64,000 nt of DNA from Bicyclus anynana (GCF_947172395.1 NC_069083.1:15594501-15658500), one strand, 5' to 3'; counted from the first letter of the stretch, positions 53,267-62,642 are shown. Notes: generated by a model not told the origin, from the sequence alone. Numbers and translations: made by a program.

Positions 53267-53710
53267 CGGGAAACTTCGCGACATCTTTTTGTCCGAAATT
53301 CCTCAGTGCCTGAAGGCAAAAGTCTTCGAACAGTACATGTTGCCAGTAATGACCTATGATTCCGAGACTTGGTCGCTAAGTATGGGCCTCATAAGAAGGC
53401 TCAGAGTCACACAGCGGGCGATGGAACGAGTTATGTTAGGAGTATCTATGCGTGACCGAATCAGAAATGAGGAGATCCGCAAAAGAACTAAAGTCACCGA
53501 CATAGCTCAACGAGTTTCTAAGCTGAAGTGGCAACGGGCCGATGGATGGTTCTGGAAAGTTGAACCCGCACAAGAAAGCGCAGTTTTGGTCGACCCCCCA
53601 CCACAGGGATTCGCTGGATGCAGGTGGCTCAGTATCGTGATGTTTGGAAGTCCCTACAAAAGGCCTATGTCCTGCAGTGGACGTCCATCGGCTGGTATGA
53701 TGATGACGAT
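53267..53710 (+). mobile_element. RTE-1, longest copy with 182-codon frame
   Basis: The frame at 53289-53837 reads KVFEQYMLPVMTYDSETWSL, GLIRRLRVTQRAMERVMLGV and RDRIRNEEIRKRTKVTDIAQ, the C-terminal region of an RTE-type reverse transcriptase after the polymerase core. Upstream codons (KLRDIF) extend to about 53267. After KLKW a deletion removes the GHIVRR segment, so the rest of the ORF (from about 53545) is out of frame. The 3' end reaches GACGTCCATCGGCTGGTATG and GATGATGACG. 5'-truncated and non-functional. Confidence 0.88.
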
Positions 53711-54222
53711 GATGAAGTTTAAATTTAATAAAGCTAAAAGGAAAAAGCTACGTTATAGCCCTGTGGAAATGACCTCTGCCTTCCCTTGGTTGCCTCATGC
53801 CTTACTAACGAAGGAAAAATGTATTTTGTTTCACTAATTTAGAATTCACCAATATGGTATATACAAAAGGTACATGTAATTACCTACGTAAGTAAGTACA
53901 ATGTTGAATGTTCTTAACTTTCCAGCCAGACCCTTTCAATGGAATGGTCCATAGCAACTTTAATAAAGTAGGTACTAAGAAGCAAAATGCTGTTATTAAA
54001 TGAAACGACCGATGAGTTTCTCAAAGGCACTTTTACGCATCCAAGATTTTAAGGCTTTTTACTTTTATTGACTTTCTTTTTATTCCTTTTTATTACACAC
54101 GTTGCAAGATTTTATAATTTAACAATTTTCCTAATGTTATGATCAGTGGTTTGATGACCTTTTAAATTCTTGGTTGAAGTTTCAGGTTGTTCCTATTAAT
54201 ATGTACCTAAGGTTTTTTTTAA
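53711..54222. other. Unassigned AT-rich sequence
   Basis: Nothing recognised. Confidence 0.4.
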
Positions 54223-54412
54223 CGATCTCCGTGGCGCAGTGGTATGCGCGGTGGATTTACAAGACGGAGGTCCTGGGTTCTATCCCCGGCTGGTCCAATT
54301 GAGGTTTTCTTAATTGGTCTAGGACTGGCTGATGGGAGGCTTCGGCCGTGACTAGTTACCACCCTACCGGCAAAGACGTACCGCCAAGAGATTTAGCGTT
54401 CCGGTAGCGGTA
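54223..54412 (+). mobile_element. SINE-1 with head, left half of a fold-back
   Basis: GTGGCGCAGTGGTATGCGCG (A box), GGTCCTGGGTTCTATCCCCG (B box), CTGGCTGATGGGAGGCTTCG and ACCACCCTACCGGCAAAGAC. Broken at GATTTAGCGTTCCGGTA, where an inverted SINE-1 follows. Confidence 0.88.
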
Positions 54413-54469
54413 CATCTTTGTCGGTAGGTTGGTAACTAGCCACGGCCGAAGCCTCCCACCAGCCAAAAG
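54413..54469 (-). mobile_element. SINE-1, inverted headless piece
   Basis: GCGGTACATCTTTGTCGGTA, AACTAGCCACGGCCGAAGCC and TCCCACCAGCCAAAAG. It ends at the headless boundary and pairs with 54327-54386 of the left half. Confidence 0.85.
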
Positions 54470-54944
54470 GCTATTTCATTCCCATATATTTTAACTAACT
54501 AAGTAAGCAAAATAAGTCAAAACTAATTAAATACGAGTGTTAAATGTTTACCCACCTGAGAGACTGTTAACCGAAAACAAACTTTAATTATAATGGAACA
54601 CAGTTTACTTTGCAAAGTAAGCGGTGTTCTCGTTTTCATGAAAAAGGATAGGCTGGAAATAGGTCACATACTAGAGAACTACATTTGAAAGCACATTTCA
54701 AAGTGTCAAAGGAAACTTAATTATACTAAGATGGAGTTGCGGCGGAATAAAGTATGAAAGCTAACGTATATTACCCAGAAAATGTGGTCTACTCTGATGT
54801 GTTATGTTTCGTACAAGTAAATATTACAATTTTAGTAAGTAGCTAAAGACAACATTAATTAACGATTTTTCCGTAAAGTATTTCAATTTTATTACTTTGT
54901 TGAGGCATGCTATCAGTATCAGTCTATTTAAACAATCCCCTATA
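54470..54944. other. Unassigned AT-rich sequence
   Basis: Nothing recognised. Confidence 0.4.
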
Positions 54945-55050
54945 CGGCCAGGCCTCCCTCCTTATAGGAGAGGGTAGGTATATGAAGCTTAGACCTGCCA
55001 CATTGCTCCAAAGCGAATTGGCGGGCTTAGGGTCGTAAGTCGTCAGAGTC
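54945..55050. repeat. Repeat R, longest copy
   Basis: CCAGGCCTCCCTCCTTATAG, GAGAGGG, GAAGCTTAGACCTGCCACAT, TGCTCCAAAGCGAATTGGCG. Other copies at 48655 and 26148. Class unknown. Confidence 0.55.
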
Positions 55051-55196
55051 TCATCGTTCATTCTGCAGGGTGCACCACGAGCAAGTGAGGTTAAGGAGGA
55101 AGACTGGTACTAGCATCCCCTTAAATCTTTTCATTACTCATCCTACGATAAATACCTCAATTTGAAGATAAAGGAATTTTGCGTGGACTTTTTAAA

Positions 55197-55310
55197 AACC
55201 AGTGGCGTGCACTTTATAGATGCAAAAATGCACTTCCTACCCTGAAGACTCGGTTAATGTTCAAAATTTATCTGAAGGACTTTTGCATTTTGCACAACTT
55301 ATATAGTATT
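55197..55310. mobile_element. hAT-like MITE, decayed
   Basis: CCAGTGGCGTGCACTTTATA, GATGCAAAAATGCACTTCCT, ACCCTGAAGACT and TTGCATTTTGCACAACTTAT follow 22666-22805. The right end is lost. Confidence 0.55.
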
Positions 55311-55878
55311 TTTTTCCTTACATGGCAAAAAAGGTAAACAAAGATCCGTCGTCACGACATTCACATATTTCTCACAAACCGTCCGTTTAAACTAAATCAT
55401 TTATATACACATCACTTCATTTAACGCGCACACCGCGAATTACATAAAAACTGCTTGTAATTAACTATTATATCACATTTATTTTACTAAAAACGAAATC
55501 ACAACAAGTTTTATTTCTACAGATTAACGAAAATGTTGCGAATTTGACATTTCGTAATGCTAGATTGTCTATGAATTGAAGAGACGGGAAAGATACATGA
55601 AATTATAACTTGTCGATAATTATGTACATATTTTTTTAATTTTAATATTTGTGTCCTTTGTGGCTTATAAATAAAATAAATTATGTAGATTTACTTCTTC
55701 TCCATGGAGAAGAAGTAAATGTACATACATGAAAACGTTGGACATAGCAGCGACATTATTTCCGCATACGAATATTTTTTCATAAAGTCAGTGGCAATTT
55801 TAAATGGAGATTTTTGATTTTAAAATAGTTGAAGGACCTAATTGAGAAAAAACAAATAATAATTTAAAAAAACATATA

Positions 55879-56159
55879 CAACCGACTTCAAAATATTAAC
55901 GTACCCACGAAATTAAAAAAGGGAAAAATAATATCATTATATTTTCTGCCAAGCCAGTGTATTCAATCTATTAATTCAAGGTGTACCCTATCGTAAAGAT
56001 TTTTGTTTCTCAGACATTATTTTTGTCTGTCATGTGTTTTTTTCAGTAACATCAGACGGGCTTGGCAGCGACTTCAAAATGATCAATAAGTAGAAAATAT
56101 AATAATGTTATCTTTCCCTTTTTAGTTTCGTGGGTACGTTAACATTTTGAAGTCGGTTG
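55879..56159. mobile_element. 281-bp MITE, CAACCGACTTC type, TA-flanked
   Basis: Ends CAACCGACTTCAAAATATTA and TAACATTTTGAAGTCGGTTG continue into CGTACCCACGAAA on both arms, flanked by TA (55877-55878, 56160-56161). Arms extend past 70 bp (GGGAAA, ATAATATCATTATATTTTCT). Nested in the larger element. Confidence 0.85.
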
Positions 56160-57150
56160 TATTTTTTCATAATATTTTTTTTTTTATATTTTTAATATAC
56201 CTAATAAATAAATCAATCCATATGAAATTCAACCTAAAATCCACCCATATGAAAGTCGGAATTTTCGGTTAGTTATATTATTGTTATTCATACACTACTC
56301 AGCAATCAGCAATAATATAACAACCAAACAACAAATAAATAACAAGACTAACAATTGCTAACGAAACAAATAAGTAATGATGATATGGAACAAACATTGA
56401 CACGACCTCACTGTGAGCATGGAAGCGACAATGTGGCACTTTTTGCTCGCAGTTAACTCATCCTAAACCGAGCTTAACCGATCGCGGCGCGAGTGCTCCC
56501 GAATGTTTGTAATTATATAGCACGATCAAAAATTATTAAAAAACCGATAAACCGATTCTTCAACCACTTGCAAAATTTTTAAATTAAGAATAAAGAAAAC
56601 AATACACAAATACGACTTGAATATTATGATTGCTGGATCAGAAAAATAAATAAAAGATTTGAAATACTAATGGAAAAAAATTTATTACTTTTGTTTCGCA
56701 ACATGGTGAGATTTTTATTTTTCTGGTATACGTAAATCGTGATAGTCAGAGTTATTAGGATATTATATAAAGAAGTTTGAGAGATAGTGATGTACAAGGG
56801 GCCGAAACTTTAGTACAAAGGTTTTTGAATATATGACATTATGCGGTAATAAATTTAGTAGGTTCTAGAGCTAGAAAAATGTTACGAATTATAATTAGAG
56901 ACAGACAGTAAGTGTACATTAATTCCAATTATGTTCTACATAGTCATTTGGACTAGTGGTGTATAACCAAGGTAAAAAAAGAAAGAAATAATAATCTTTA
57001 ATTCAATAGAAAAATATTTTTGTTGCTTTTTTGTTTTTCTCAATTGTTTTCTTCAACAATTTAAAAATTAAAAATTTCCATTATAAATTGCCACTGACTT
57101 TATTTCAAAAATATTCGTATGCGGAAATAATGTCGCTACTATATCCAACA

Positions 57151-57285
57151 AAATGAAATGAAATGTTAATGTTTTTTAACTTTTGTAACTTTTGTATCTT
57201 TTGTAATTTTTAAAAATGTAAACTGTAAAATTTTTGTAATTTATGTACTTGGAAATAAAGGCTATATTATTATTATTATTATTAT
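57151..57285 (+). mobile_element. RTE-2 tail retrotransposed with 14-bp TSD
   Basis: The 135-bp insert ends GGAAATAAAGGCTATATTAT and (TTA)n, like the minus-strand RTE-2 at 40140. The perfect target duplication TACTATATCCAACA lies at 57137-57150 and 57286-57299. It interrupts the right arm of the composite element. Strongly 5'-truncated. Confidence 0.88.
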
Positions 57286-57350
57286 TACTATATCCAACAT
57301 TTTCATGTATTTCATGATTCACTTCTTCTCCTTGGTGTATATATTCTTAA

Positions 57351-57402
57351 AATGATATTTAATTTCCTAAAATGCACACAACTGAAAAGTTGGAAAACGA
57401 AA
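57351..57402 (-). mobile_element. SINE-2 scrap
   Basis: GATATTTAATTTCCTAAAAT plus GCACACAACTGAAAAGTTGG is the SINE-2 segment between body and head. Confidence 0.6.
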
Positions 57403-57605
57403 CGAATATGGGACGTATTCGTTTTTTAAGATGACGTATAGCAACGGATATTTTAGTTTAGTTATTTCAGATATAACGATACCTACTTGATATCGTTACG
57501 ATGCCCGCGGTTAACTTCTCAACCCTACTGATTGTCTTTGGTTCATAGTCAGCCATTATTGTTGTTTAAAATTGACATCTAAGAAAATTTCAAGTATATG
57601 TATAT

Positions 57606-57720
57606 TCACGCAGAGATATTCCTAACACAGCTCGTCCCACCGCCCGCTTTGTGACTCTGAGCCTCCTTATGAGGTCTATAGTTAGCAACCAAGTCTCGAG
57701 AATTGGTTATCACTGGCAAC
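57606..57720 (-). mobile_element. RTE-1, inverted 5' segment (twin priming)
   Basis: CACGCAGAGATATTCCTAAC, GTGACTCTGAGCCTCCTTAT and AGTTAGCAACCAAGTCTCGA read RTE-1 on the minus strand. Its left edge (CGTG of the RDR codons) is the element position that continues on the plus strand at 57721. Confidence 0.82.
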
Positions 57721-57875
57721 ACGCCTCGAATCAGATATGAGGAGATCCGCAGAAGAACCAAAGTCACCGACATAGCTCAACAAGTGGCAAAGCTGAAGTG
57801 GCAATGGGCGGGGCACATAGTTCGAAGATCCGGATGTTGGGGTCCCAAGGTGTTCGAATGGCGACCCCGCACGAT
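57721..57875 (+). mobile_element. RTE-1, direct 3' segment (twin priming)
   Basis: CGAATCAGATATGAGGAGAT, AGCTCAACAAGTGGCAAAGC, GGGCGGGGCACATAGTTCGA and TGGGGTCCCAAGGTGTTCGA. Starts almost exactly where the inverted segment stops in the element. The 3' half is cut by a hAT-like MITE end. Confidence 0.82.
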
Positions 57876-57921
57876 AATATGTATAGTGTAATTTAAAAGC
57901 CTTGTGCACGCCACTATAACA
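57876..57921. mobile_element. hAT-like MITE end
   Basis: TAAAAGCCTTGTGCACGCCA plus CTATA matches the right end of the element at 22666-22805. Confidence 0.45.
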
Positions 57922-57971
57922 TGGTTATATAAAGATAGGTCTCGTTCACCAATGAGACCAATCTATACTAA

Positions 57972-58167
57972 TCTATACTAATATTATAAAGCTGAAGAGT
58001 TTGTTTGTTTGATTGAACGCGCTAATCTCAGGAACTACTGGTGCGATTTGAAAAATTCTTTCAGTGTCAGATAGTCCATTTATTGAAGAAGGCTATAGAC
58101 TATATATGATTCCCGTATTCCTAAGGGAACGGAAACCACGCGGGTAAAACCGCGCGTCGTCAGATAG
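57972..58167 (+). mobile_element. Hel-1, full length
   Basis: A|TCTATACTAATATTATAAAG to GTCGTCAGATAG|T (CTAG changed to ATAG), 196 bp. A target-like TCTATACTAA is duplicated immediately upstream at 57962-57971. Confidence 0.8.
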
Positions 58168-58638
58168 TCTTAAATAAGAACAGGTAATATCGCTGTCAAG
58201 CACTTGTTGATTTAAAAATACTTTAAAAAAATTTTCCGTGAAACAAAATCCATTAATCTTGCTTTCACAAATTCAACAAACAACATTTTCAGTTGGAAAA
58301 ACGTTGAAAAACCTACAGAAATGGGTTCTGTAAGATCATCTCTTTTGATAGTGCGAGAAAATTCATATAATAATCCAGAGTTTCCACCGCGTAAACCGGG
58401 TTTATCCCGTTAAGCTCAACGGTTCCCTGTGGACAGTAATAAAAGAAAACAGCCACAGAATATAAGTAACTGTATAAAAATAAAAGATACAAACTTTTGT
58501 ATAAAATAACTCAAACGTAAGCAAATAATGAGCTCCAAAATAATTTATTTTGTTTAGTTTAGGAATTCATATGACCCACCTTTGGACTGATCAGTACATC
58601 ACCAATTTTAGGAAGTCCCTTTAGCTTTAGAATCCAAA
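58168..58638. other. Unassigned sequence
   Basis: Nothing recognised. Confidence 0.4.
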
Positions 58639-58864
58639 TCCTACTAATATTATAAACGCGAAAGATTGTTTGGATGTATATTTGTTTGGATGTTTGTTAC
58701 TCTTTAACGCCGCTACTACTAAAGCGATTTGGCTGAAATTTGGAATGGAAATAGATTTTACTCTGAATGAACACATAGGCTTTTTATCCCGGAAAAATCT
58801 CTAGTTCTCGAGGGATTTGTGAAAAACTAAATTCCACGCGGACGATGTCGCGGACGTCCGCTAG
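58639..58864 (+). mobile_element. Hel-2, full length (reference copy)
   Basis: A|TCCTACTAATATTATAAACG to GCGGACGTCCGCTAG|T: 226 bp with exact Helitron ends and a GC-rich sub-terminal hairpin (GCGGACGATGTCGCGGACGT). Internal blocks GTTACTCTTTAACGCCG, AAGCGATTTGGCTGAAATTT and CTCGAGGGATTTGTGAAAAA. Non-autonomous. Confidence 0.88.
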
Positions 58865-58879
58865 TACGATATAACAAGA

Positions 58880-59070
58880 ACAAAAGCTAGATAAGCATAT
58901 ATACCTACTAACATTATTCAAAGGTAATGTTTGTATGTGGTAATCTATAGATCTACTGAAACGATTTTAAAAATTCCTATGTCACTAGAAAGCCACGTTA
59001 TTTGTGCGTGTTATAGGCATCTACGTATTCTCACAAAAATGGGAACTATGTAGGTGATACCGCGGGTTGG
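58880..59070 (+). mobile_element. Hel-3, copy 3
   Basis: TATATACCTACTAACATTAT, AGCCACGTTATTTGTGCGTG and GGTGATACCGCGGGTTGG are the reverse complement of the Hel-3 blocks at 13372. Confidence 0.5.
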
Positions 59071-59119
59071 TTGTATCATTATAAACAACATCGCAAATTA
59101 GTTTGAGTGTATGTGAAAG

Positions 59120-59368
59120 TAGCTCAACGAGTTGCGAAGCTGAAGTGGCAATGGGCGGGGCACATAGTTCGAAGAGACAATGGACGTTGGGGTCCCAAAG
59201 TGCTGGAATGGCGACCCTGCACTAGTAAGCGCAGTGTTGGTCGATCCCCCACCAGGAGGACTGACGACATCAAGCGAGTCGCAGGTATGGATGCAAGCGG
59301 CTCAGTATCGTGATGTTTGGAAGGCCTATGTCCTGCAATGGACGTCCATCGGCCGATATGATGATGAT
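59120..59368 (+). mobile_element. RTE-1 3' end, best-conserved codons
   Basis: Frame 59107-59313 reads RVAKLKWQWAGHIVRR, GRWGPKVLEWRP and KRSVGRSPTRRTDDIKRVAG, then shifts. Both ends of the conserved C-terminal motif are visible. The tail ATATGATGATGATGT ends at 59368. 5'-truncated at AGCTCAACGAGTT. Confidence 0.9.
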
Positions 59369-59477
59369 GTATGTGAAACCGCAGTCGGCTAATTTTAGGG
59401 AAAAATTAAAAATAGGTAAATCTCATTCACAGAAGCCCTAAGCACCATTGTGATTTGAAGTTTTGAGTTTAACTTAT

Positions 59478-59693
59478 ATGTCTCAGGTTGGGTCCTCGAA
59501 TAATCTCGGGGAATCCCCTAACATATCCAGTAATGCATTCGCATCACATTCATCAAGTGTAGGTTTAAACTTAAATACTCCGATACAAGCGAATTGTATC
59601 CATTCAAAGCCAATACCAATACCACATAGCTCGAACGCGCGAACTTCTCAGATTGCTTGGTTAAAGCAAATAGCACCTCAGACAAACACGTGA
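59478..59693 (+). CDS. Possible terminal coding exon, unidentified
   Basis: From ATG at 59478, or from the exon start at 59487 if TTTAACTTATATGTCTCAG is a 3' splice site, one frame stays open to TGA at 59691-59693. The product is rich in Ser, Asn, Pro and Ala (SSNNLGESPNISSNAFASHS, KPIPIPHSSNARTSQIAWLK), like disordered regions of host regulatory proteins. Base composition is higher in GC than the flanks, and no repeat family covers it. The other two plus frames carry early stops. There is no obvious downstream poly-A signal. I do not recognise the protein; a chance ORF is possible. Confidence 0.3.
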   Translation: MSQVGSSNNLGESPNISSNAFASHSSSVGLNLNTPIQANCIHSKPIPIPHSSNARTSQIAWLKQIAPQTNT

Positions 59694-59898
59694 AATCAAT
59701 CAAATTACAGTAAGTACGTGTGTGTGATGTTTGCTAGCTTGCCTGAATGCCACTAAACATAACTATTTCAGCGCTTGATAGCCCTCTTTCGCACAAGACT
59801 TTTTAACTTCCGTTAAAAAAACTCTCGTGCGAATTGGGGCTTATTTTGTATAAAGTTAATAATAATATATTACGAAAATTTCTATCTCAAGACCTTGA
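59694..59898. other. Unassigned sequence
   Basis: Nothing recognised apart from a GTAAGTACG donor-like string at 59711-59719. Confidence 0.35.
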
Positions 59899-60052
59899 TT
59901 GAACGCGCTAATCTCAGGAACTACTGGTCCGAATTGAAAATTCTTTCAGTGTTAGATAGCCCATTTATCGAGGAAAGCTATAGGTTATATATTATCCCCA
60001 TATTCCTACGGGAACGGGAACCACGCGGGTGAAATCGCGCGACGTCAGCTAG
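59899..60052 (+). mobile_element. Hel-1, 5'-truncated
   Basis: GAACGCGCTAATCTCAGGAA to GCGACGTCAGCTAG followed by T. The 5' third is missing, as at 15896. Confidence 0.78.
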
Positions 60053-60389
60053 TACTCCATATACCTATGTAGGTATAACTTTTATACATCACACCCAGCT
60101 TATTACAAATTCCAAGCGTAAAATCAAGAATAATGATTTGAATTACAAATGTTGTGAAGTATACCTAAATAAGATTTACTTAGGCGCATAAATTAATTAT
60201 TATTTATGTTGAGTTGAGTTCACTGTGACTTAGCCATTCACAATTATTCGGTCACATTCACGGTAAAACTTTAAATTTTAATAACAACAAACATTTACAA
60301 TACTGTACAGTATTTACACGTCTTTGAAAAAGTTATTATTCCGTGATTCTTACGAGTATCATTAATTCTCATACCAAAATTATTACTGA

Positions 60390-60590
60390 CTAGCGGACCC
60401 CCGCGACTTAATCCACGTGGAATTCAGTTTTCAATGGATTTTTCCGGGATGAAAACCGTATATACATAAATATACATGAACATCGATAAACATGGAAAAT
60501 GGCATATGTGTTTATCCAGATAAAAACTATTTCCATTCCAAATTTCAGCTTCAGTAACCGCAGCGCAAAGGAGTTAACAAGGTGTGGTTT
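60390..60590 (-). mobile_element. Hel-2, 5'-eroded
   Basis: CTAGCGGACCCCCGCGACTT preceded by A (3' end on minus), GGATTTTTCCGGGATGAAAA, TTCCATTCCAAATTTCAGCT, AACCGCAGCGCAAAGGAGTT. The TCCTACTAAT start is lost. Confidence 0.75.
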
Positions 60591-60740
60591 TAAATTAACG
60601 CGTGTATTGACTAAGCAGCATTGTATTCTGTCGTCTATCATTTCTCTAGTCTGAGGAAGCGAAGCAATGCTTCGTTTACAAATGAAGTGAGGTAACAAGC
60701 AGTTAACAAGAGGCGTGGTGTTTAATTTAACGCGGCGTAA
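60573..60740 (+). repeat. Spaced direct repeat
   Basis: GTTAACAAGGTGTGGTTTTA with AATTAACGCG at about 60574-60602 recurs as GTTAACAAGAGGCGTGGTGT with TTTAACGCGG at about 60692-60724. Confidence 0.55.
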
Positions 60741-61068
60741 TGAGCGGTAGTAATGGACCGTCGAGGAATTTGTAACTTTATAGACGCGTTTAAGTGTTCA
60801 CTTAAGTAAACGATAGGCATAAATCAATGTACCCTAACATTAAGGGTCCCTTTTACAATCGTGTATTTACAAGCTTGTATTGTGTAAAGTTAGCATTATA
60901 GCGTAGATGGGGCTTAATTGGCTTGGGGTTGTAATTTTTTTTTAAATGGTCTTAAATTGATCCTCATGATCATAATCTAGTAGAAGATTAGAAAAAAATC
61001 ATATTTTTTTGACACGTTATTAGGTACATGAAAATTTTAGTTTTTAAATATGTTTTTGACAATACGAG
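60741..61068. other. Unassigned AT-rich sequence
   Basis: Nothing recognised. Confidence 0.4.
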
Positions 61069-61236
61069 CCAAAACGCCTGTCGGCCATGACAGTCTATAT
61101 TTCAACTGTTCCATGACGTCACCATGATAAATCCCTTACAACCAGAGCGTTTGAAAAAAATATTAGGTTGCAATTAGTTCGACGTTTAGTACATCAAGTG
61201 TGTTAGTGACGTCACAAAATGGCCGACAGCGTTTTT
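61069..61236. mobile_element. MITE-like inverted repeat
   Basis: AAAACGCCTGTCGGCCATGA and TGACGTCACC on the left face GTGACGTCACAAAATGGCCG plus ACAGCGTTT on the right. Arms are imperfect and no target duplication was seen. Confidence 0.5.
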
Positions 61237-61540
61237 GACGTTTTCTATGCACTTCACGAAATGAGTCAACTACCCTATTCTATTAGGGAATGATGAATGT
61301 CAGGTATGATACTAATCATCATCACATCATGCAGGCCATTGACGATCAATTATTCTCATGTTTCGTCAGCACCCACGACTATAACTGCTCGTGTATTAGT
61401 CGCTGCGTGCATGACGGCTCGACTTATGAAACGTCTTCGCTGCCTTTTGCGCTGCAAAAACGAGAGAATAATTGACCGTCAATGGCTGACTTCAGGGAGA
61501 AGCATGCGTTCAAGTGAGAACAGTCGGTTTTCTGTCAGAT

Positions 61541-61597
61541 CTAGGTGATGTTGTTGCATGGGTTTGTCAGTTTTTCGGGGATAAATTAATCAATTAA
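61541..61597 (+). mobile_element. Single arm of the 42423 fold-back family
   Basis: TAGGTGATGTTGTTGCATGG, GTTTGTCAGTTTTTCGGGGA and TAAATTAATCAATTAAC correspond to the right arm at 42567-42653. This shows that the arm exists as an independent dispersed element end. Confidence 0.55.
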
Positions 61598-62163
61598 CTA
61601 ATTACACTATTGATCATTGTTAGGGCAACAACTGAAGATGTTTAAGATAATGGAAAAATTGGAAAATCCTACATTGGAAATGCGGTACTCAAAATCCCAG
61701 TAAACTGTAAGAATAATAACATTAAAGAAATAATGTAAATGGGGATTCAACAGAAAAGTATAGACTAAAACGTTCCTTTGTTAGTGGACCCTTTTAATAT
61801 TACGTAATGAAATTCTGATAGCGGTTCCTCTGTTCTCAAAAGAGAGATTTTCATATATGGCACTTGAATGATAGCTCTGTTGTACGACAAACAAATAATG
61901 TTAATGTTTTTTAACGATCTTTTTTAACGATAATGTTTTTTAACGATTTTTTTTAGCAAATAAAATTTTCTACAACTTTAATTCAGTAACTTTTTGTCGT
62001 AGAACAATAAATAAGAAAGTTATAAGCAAAAATGTTCAGAAATTCCAGAAAAAAAAAATTATATTTTTCGATATAACTTTTTTCATAATTTTACGAAAAA
62101 ATTACATCAGACCATTTTTGTAGATCATTTTTTGGGGACAATAGGGATGATGACAGTTTTTAA
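61598..62163. other. Unassigned AT-rich sequence
   Basis: TTTTTTAACGAT is repeated three times at 61908-61950. Sequence up to 62163 may be the upstream part of repeat G, absent from copy 1. Confidence 0.4.
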
Positions 62164-62642
62164 AATTGTATATAAATTAAGAATATACTAATAACAAAGC
62201 AATTTTGTAAAAGTAACAGGGTATCTGCGATCATTACTTTCGGAGCTACAGGGATTTAAAGGGTCAGATTTGCGGCGCTGCCGCGGATCCCTGAAAAACG
62301 CTCCATACCAAATGGCACGATTTAGTGACGTCGTTGGCTCGCTGATCGTTAGGTTTGTATGGGCGTTCAAATAAAATTACTAATATCTTTGTTATTTGTG
62401 CGTTTATGTTTATACTTCATTTATTAAAAAATGTCACATTTAATGTATGAAGCTAAAACTGTATGAATTTTCATCTAATTGCGATAAAAAAAATTTAATT
62501 GATTTTGAATTTTTATAATCTTATTTATTTTGCAAATATCCAGACAATCTTTGCTTGTTATGTATAAATTAGTTAACATTGACCTTATTTACCTGAATGT
62601 ATCATAAAAATCAATATATTCAAACCTAGTTATCATCCCCAT
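62164..62642 (+). repeat. Repeat G, copy 2
   Basis: Co-linear with 11672-12140. This copy reads GTCGTTGGCTCGCTGATCGT where copy 1 has the hairpin. Confidence 0.75.

Larger units (their letters stand above)
55690..57340. mobile_element. Composite TIR element, about 1.65 kb
   Basis: The left arm (55690-55860) and right arm (about 57000-57340) are inverted copies sharing CTTCTTCTCC, ATACATGAAAA, GTTGGA, GCGACATTATTTCCGCATAC, GAATATTTTT and AGTCAGTGGCAATTT. The outermost left end is itself a palindrome (TTTACTTCTTCTCCATGGAG...). The interior (56160-57000) is AT-rich with no transposase frame. It carries a MITE at 55879-56159, and its right arm is split by an RTE-2 tail at 57151-57285. Class unresolved. 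Confidence 0.7.

Noticed and set aside
53560..53837. C-terminal part of the 182-codon RTE-1 frame as a real protein
   Set aside because: After about 53545 the frame no longer matches the RTE C-terminus; a deletion put the 3' region out of frame.
54223..54300. tRNA gene (A and B box)
   Set aside because: SINE-1 head; it continues directly into the SINE body with no tRNA 3' end.
59709..59720. 5' splice site ending the candidate exon
   Set aside because: The only open frame already stops at 59693, so the GTAAGTACG string cannot end a coding exon in that frame.
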